Origin: Stagnimonas sp965279705
GTDB taxonomy: Bacteria > Pseudomonadota > Gammaproteobacteria > Nevskiales > Nevskiaceae
Direction of reading: 5' to 3'
DNA length: 64,000 nucleotides
Assembly (NCBI GenBank): GCA_965279705.1
Contig: OZ257257.1
Location: 2,542,001 to 2,606,000, forward strand
The notes beneath the pieces are model-generated. The model did not search any database, was not told the DNA's origin, and saw only the letters and a list, made by a program, of their open reading frames with translations. Shown here piece by piece: positions 62,127 through 64,000 of this stretch (its first letter is position 1; every line of letters starts with the position of its first letter). Both the position numbers and the translations under genes were made by a program.

Positions 62127-64000
62127 TTAAGCCGCAGCCCGCTGGTGCAAGTCACGCACCAGCGAACCAATGTCGAGAATCAGTGCCACCCGGCCATCAC
62201 CCAAGATGGTCGCGCCGCTGATGCCGAACACGCGCTTGTAGTTGGCCTCCAGCGACTTGATGACCACTTGCTGCTGGGCGACGAGTTCGTCCACTTGCAG
62301 GGCAATCTTCTTGCCCTCGGCCTCGACCAGCACCAGCACGCCGCGCGTGGGGTCGGCGTGCTCGGCGGGGATGCGAAAGGCGTTAGCGAGCGAGACCAGC
62401 GGCAGGTATTCGCTGCGCACTTTCACCACGCGGCTTGAGCCTGCAACGGGCTTCACCTGCTCGGCCGTCGGTTGCAGCGACTCCACCACGCAGTTGAGCG
62501 GCACGATGAAAATCTCTTCGCCGACGCGGATCGACATGCCATCCAAGATGGCGAGCGTCAGCGGCAGACGGATGGTGACGGTCGCACCCTTGCCGGCGAC
62601 GGACGTGAGATCAACCTGCCCACCGAGTGAGAGGATGTTCTTCTTCACCACGTCCATACCCACGCCGCGCCCCGACACATCGGTGACGACCTCGGCAGTG
62701 GAGAAACCGTTGGCGAAGATGAGCTGCCAGACCTCGCTGTCGCTCATTGCATCGCTGACGTTGAGCCCGCTCTCGCGCGCCTTGGCCAGAATGCGCTCGC
62801 GGTTGAGGCCGCGACCGTCATCCGAAATCTCGATGACGATGCTGCCGCCCTGATGCGCGGCAGAAAGCCGCACGGTGCCGACCGGGTCTTTGCCCGCCGC
62901 AATGCGCGCCTCCACCGTCTCGATGCCGTGATCCAGCGAGTTGCGTACCAGGTGCGTCAGCGGGTCGGCAATCTTCTCGATCAAGCCCTTATCCAGCTCA
63001 GTCGATTCGCCGATGGTGAGCAGGCGCACCTGCTTGCCGAGCTTGCCGGCGAGGTCGTGCACCATGCGCGGAAAGCGCGAGAACACGAACTCCATCGGCA
63101 GCATGCGGATCGACATCACGCTCTCTTGCATCTGCCGCGTATTGCGGTCGAGCTGTGCCAATCCGGCCAATAGTTTTTCGCAGACGATGGGGTCGAGTGC
63201 ACCAGCCTGCTGCGCCAGCATGGCCTGGGTGATGACCAGCTCGCCGACGAGGTTGATGAGCTGGTCGATCTTCTCGGTGCTGACGCGAATCGAGCTGCCC
63301 TCGGGCCCGCCCTGGCGGCGATCACCGGCGCGACGGTCTTGCGTCACTGCACTCGGCGGCACCACAAACTCGTTGCGCGCGGCGGACTTGCCGCCTTCGA
63401 TCAGCGTGAGCACCGGCTTGGCCGCTGGTGCGGCGTCGAGCGCGGTGATGACCAGATGGCACTCGTCTTCGACCCAGGCAAATGCCTCGCGCACGCGGGC
63501 CTCATCGACATTGCCGGTGAGCGTGAGCACCCAGTTGAGGTGACAGTCCTCCGGTACCTTCTCATTGAGCTTAGGCGCGTGCTCGCAGTGCGCTTCGACA
63601 GCGAGCGTGCCGAGGCTGGCCAGCTCGCGAAAGATATGGCGCGGGTCGTTACCGCTGCGGAACAGGCTCGGCACCGGCGTGAACTCGATCTTGAAGCTGG
63701 TGCTGGCGCTCACTGGCGCGGGTGCTTCGATGACCGCCGCGATTGCTGCGGGTGCAGTGGCATTGGCGAGCGTGGCGGCGAGTGCGTTCTGGTGGCCGGC
63801 AATCAGCGCGACATTGGCCTCGCGACCATCGCGCGCGGCTTCAAGCAACTCGCGCACGGCATCGACAGAACCGAGTAGCTGGTCGACCAGCGGCTGTGCG
63901 ACGGGGCGTACACCGGAGCGCATCTGGTCGAGCAGGGTTTCGAGAATGTGGGTGAAGGCCGCGACCGCCGAAAAGCCAAACGTCGCCGAGCCGCCCTTGA
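62127..64000 (-). CDS. cheA: Chemotaxis histidine kinase CheA, C-terminal part
   Basis: About 625 codons are visible; the gene continues past the right edge and is not a complete 598-aa protein starting at 63923. The first codons read KGGSATFGF, the HPt motif just after the phosphorylated His, which lies outside. Then come the P2-like region, the dimerisation helices P3 (STEKIDQLINLVGELVITQAM), P4 HATPase (HLVRNSLDHGIE, ISDDGRGLNRERI, GVGMDVVKKN) and the P5 regulatory SH3 domain (VGEEIFIVPLNCVVESL). CheA phosphorylates CheY and CheB when receptors are activated. Confidence 0.95.
   Translation of the reverse strand, partial: KGGSATFGFSAVAAFTHILETLLDQMRSGVRPVAQPLVDQLLGSVDAVRELLEAARDGREANVALIAGHQNALAATLANATAPAAIAAVIEAPAPVSASTSFKIEFTPVPSLFRSGNDPRHIFRELASLGTLAVEAHCEHAPKLNEKVPEDCHLNWVLTLTGNVDEARVREAFAWVEDECHLVITALDAAPAAKPVLTLIEGGKSAARNEFVVPPSAVTQDRRAGDRRQGGPEGSSIRVSTEKIDQLINLVGELVITQAMLAQQAGALDPIVCEKLLAGLAQLDRNTRQMQESVMSIRMLPMEFVFSRFPRMVHDLAGKLGKQVRLLTIGESTELDKGLIEKIADPLTHLVRNSLDHGIETVEARIAAGKDPVGTVRLSAAHQGGSIVIEISDDGRGLNRERILAKARESGLNVSDAMSDSEVWQLIFANGFSTAEVVTDVSGRGVGMDVVKKNILSLGGQVDLTSVAGKGATVTIRLPLTLAILDGMSIRVGEEIFIVPLNCVVESLQPTAEQVKPVAGSSRVVKVRSEYLPLVSLANAFRIPAEHADPTRGVLVLVEAEGKKIALQVDELVAQQQVVIKSLEANYKRVFGISGATILGDGRVALILDIGSLVRDLHQRAAA

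Overview
The window is a high-GC stretch of a gammaproteobacterial chromosome. The best evidence for the lineage is the conserved 'hfq superoperon' neighbourhood: tsaE, amiB, mutL, miaA, hfq, hflX, hflK, hflC, hisZ, purA, tRNA-Leu, rnr and rlmB, in that order, with queG divergent from tsaE. A RF2 gene with the classic +1 frameshift site sits next to lysS. The accessory content (cupin hydroxylase, FMN hydroxy-acid dehydrogenase, TonB receptor, TetR-controlled hydrolases) recalls Nevskiales/Solimonadaceae-like gammaproteobacteria, but that family-level placement is only an inference.

Layout. 1-3.4 kb: a five-gene minus-strand operon (thioester-reductase-like NAD(P)-binding protein, MlaA lipoprotein, JmjC/cupin protein, SMR transporter, start of an exported protein cut by the window edge). 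Every junction is a 4-base ATGA or GTGA overlap. 3.5-5.6 kb: a QseB/QseC-like two-component pair. 6.1-17.3 kb: accessory metabolism: leucyl aminopeptidase, FMN hydroxy-acid dehydrogenase, TonB receptor, alpha/beta hydrolase, TetR plus MFS transporter, then a second TetR divergent from a hydrolase-SDR pair with a clear palindromic operator. 17.4-40.7 kb: the superoperon, interrupted by four envelope genes: an OmpA-type lipoprotein between rlmB and rnr, a small beta-barrel between miaA and mutL, and an OmpA porin plus a 1308-residue Ig-repeat/ice-binding-like lipoprotein between amiB and tsaE. 40.7-50.7 kb: LLM flavin oxidoreductase, membrane protein, M3 oligopeptidase, a PA2778/PA2779-type pair, a small Cys-rich protein, a large M19-dipeptidase-like lipoprotein, and an SDR divergent from a MerR regulator. 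50.6-53.2 kb: lysS and prfB. 53.5-54.9 kb: an OmpA/TSP3 protein. 55-64 kb: a chemotaxis cluster transcribed leftward: cheA (5' end cut by the window edge), cheW, a soluble four-PAS chemoreceptor, cheR, cheD, cheB and a membrane chemoreceptor.

The most unusual items are the soluble chemoreceptor with a histone-H1-like Lys/Ala N-terminal tail and a WxxF-type C-terminal docking peptide, the matching GS(I/V)(E/D)LF ends of CheD and the neighbouring membrane chemoreceptor, the fully overlapping five-gene envelope operon, and the nine-repeat ice-binding-like lipoprotein. Several small regulatory structures can also be read: an AAN-repeat Hfq-binding leader before hfq, a probable non-AUG start for hflX, a MerR-type long-spacer promoter, a 17-bp TetR operator, a stem-loop spanning a stop codon, and a tRNA-Leu with an acceptor-stem U-U mismatch. 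No CRISPR array, insertion sequence, rRNA or phage gene was seen.
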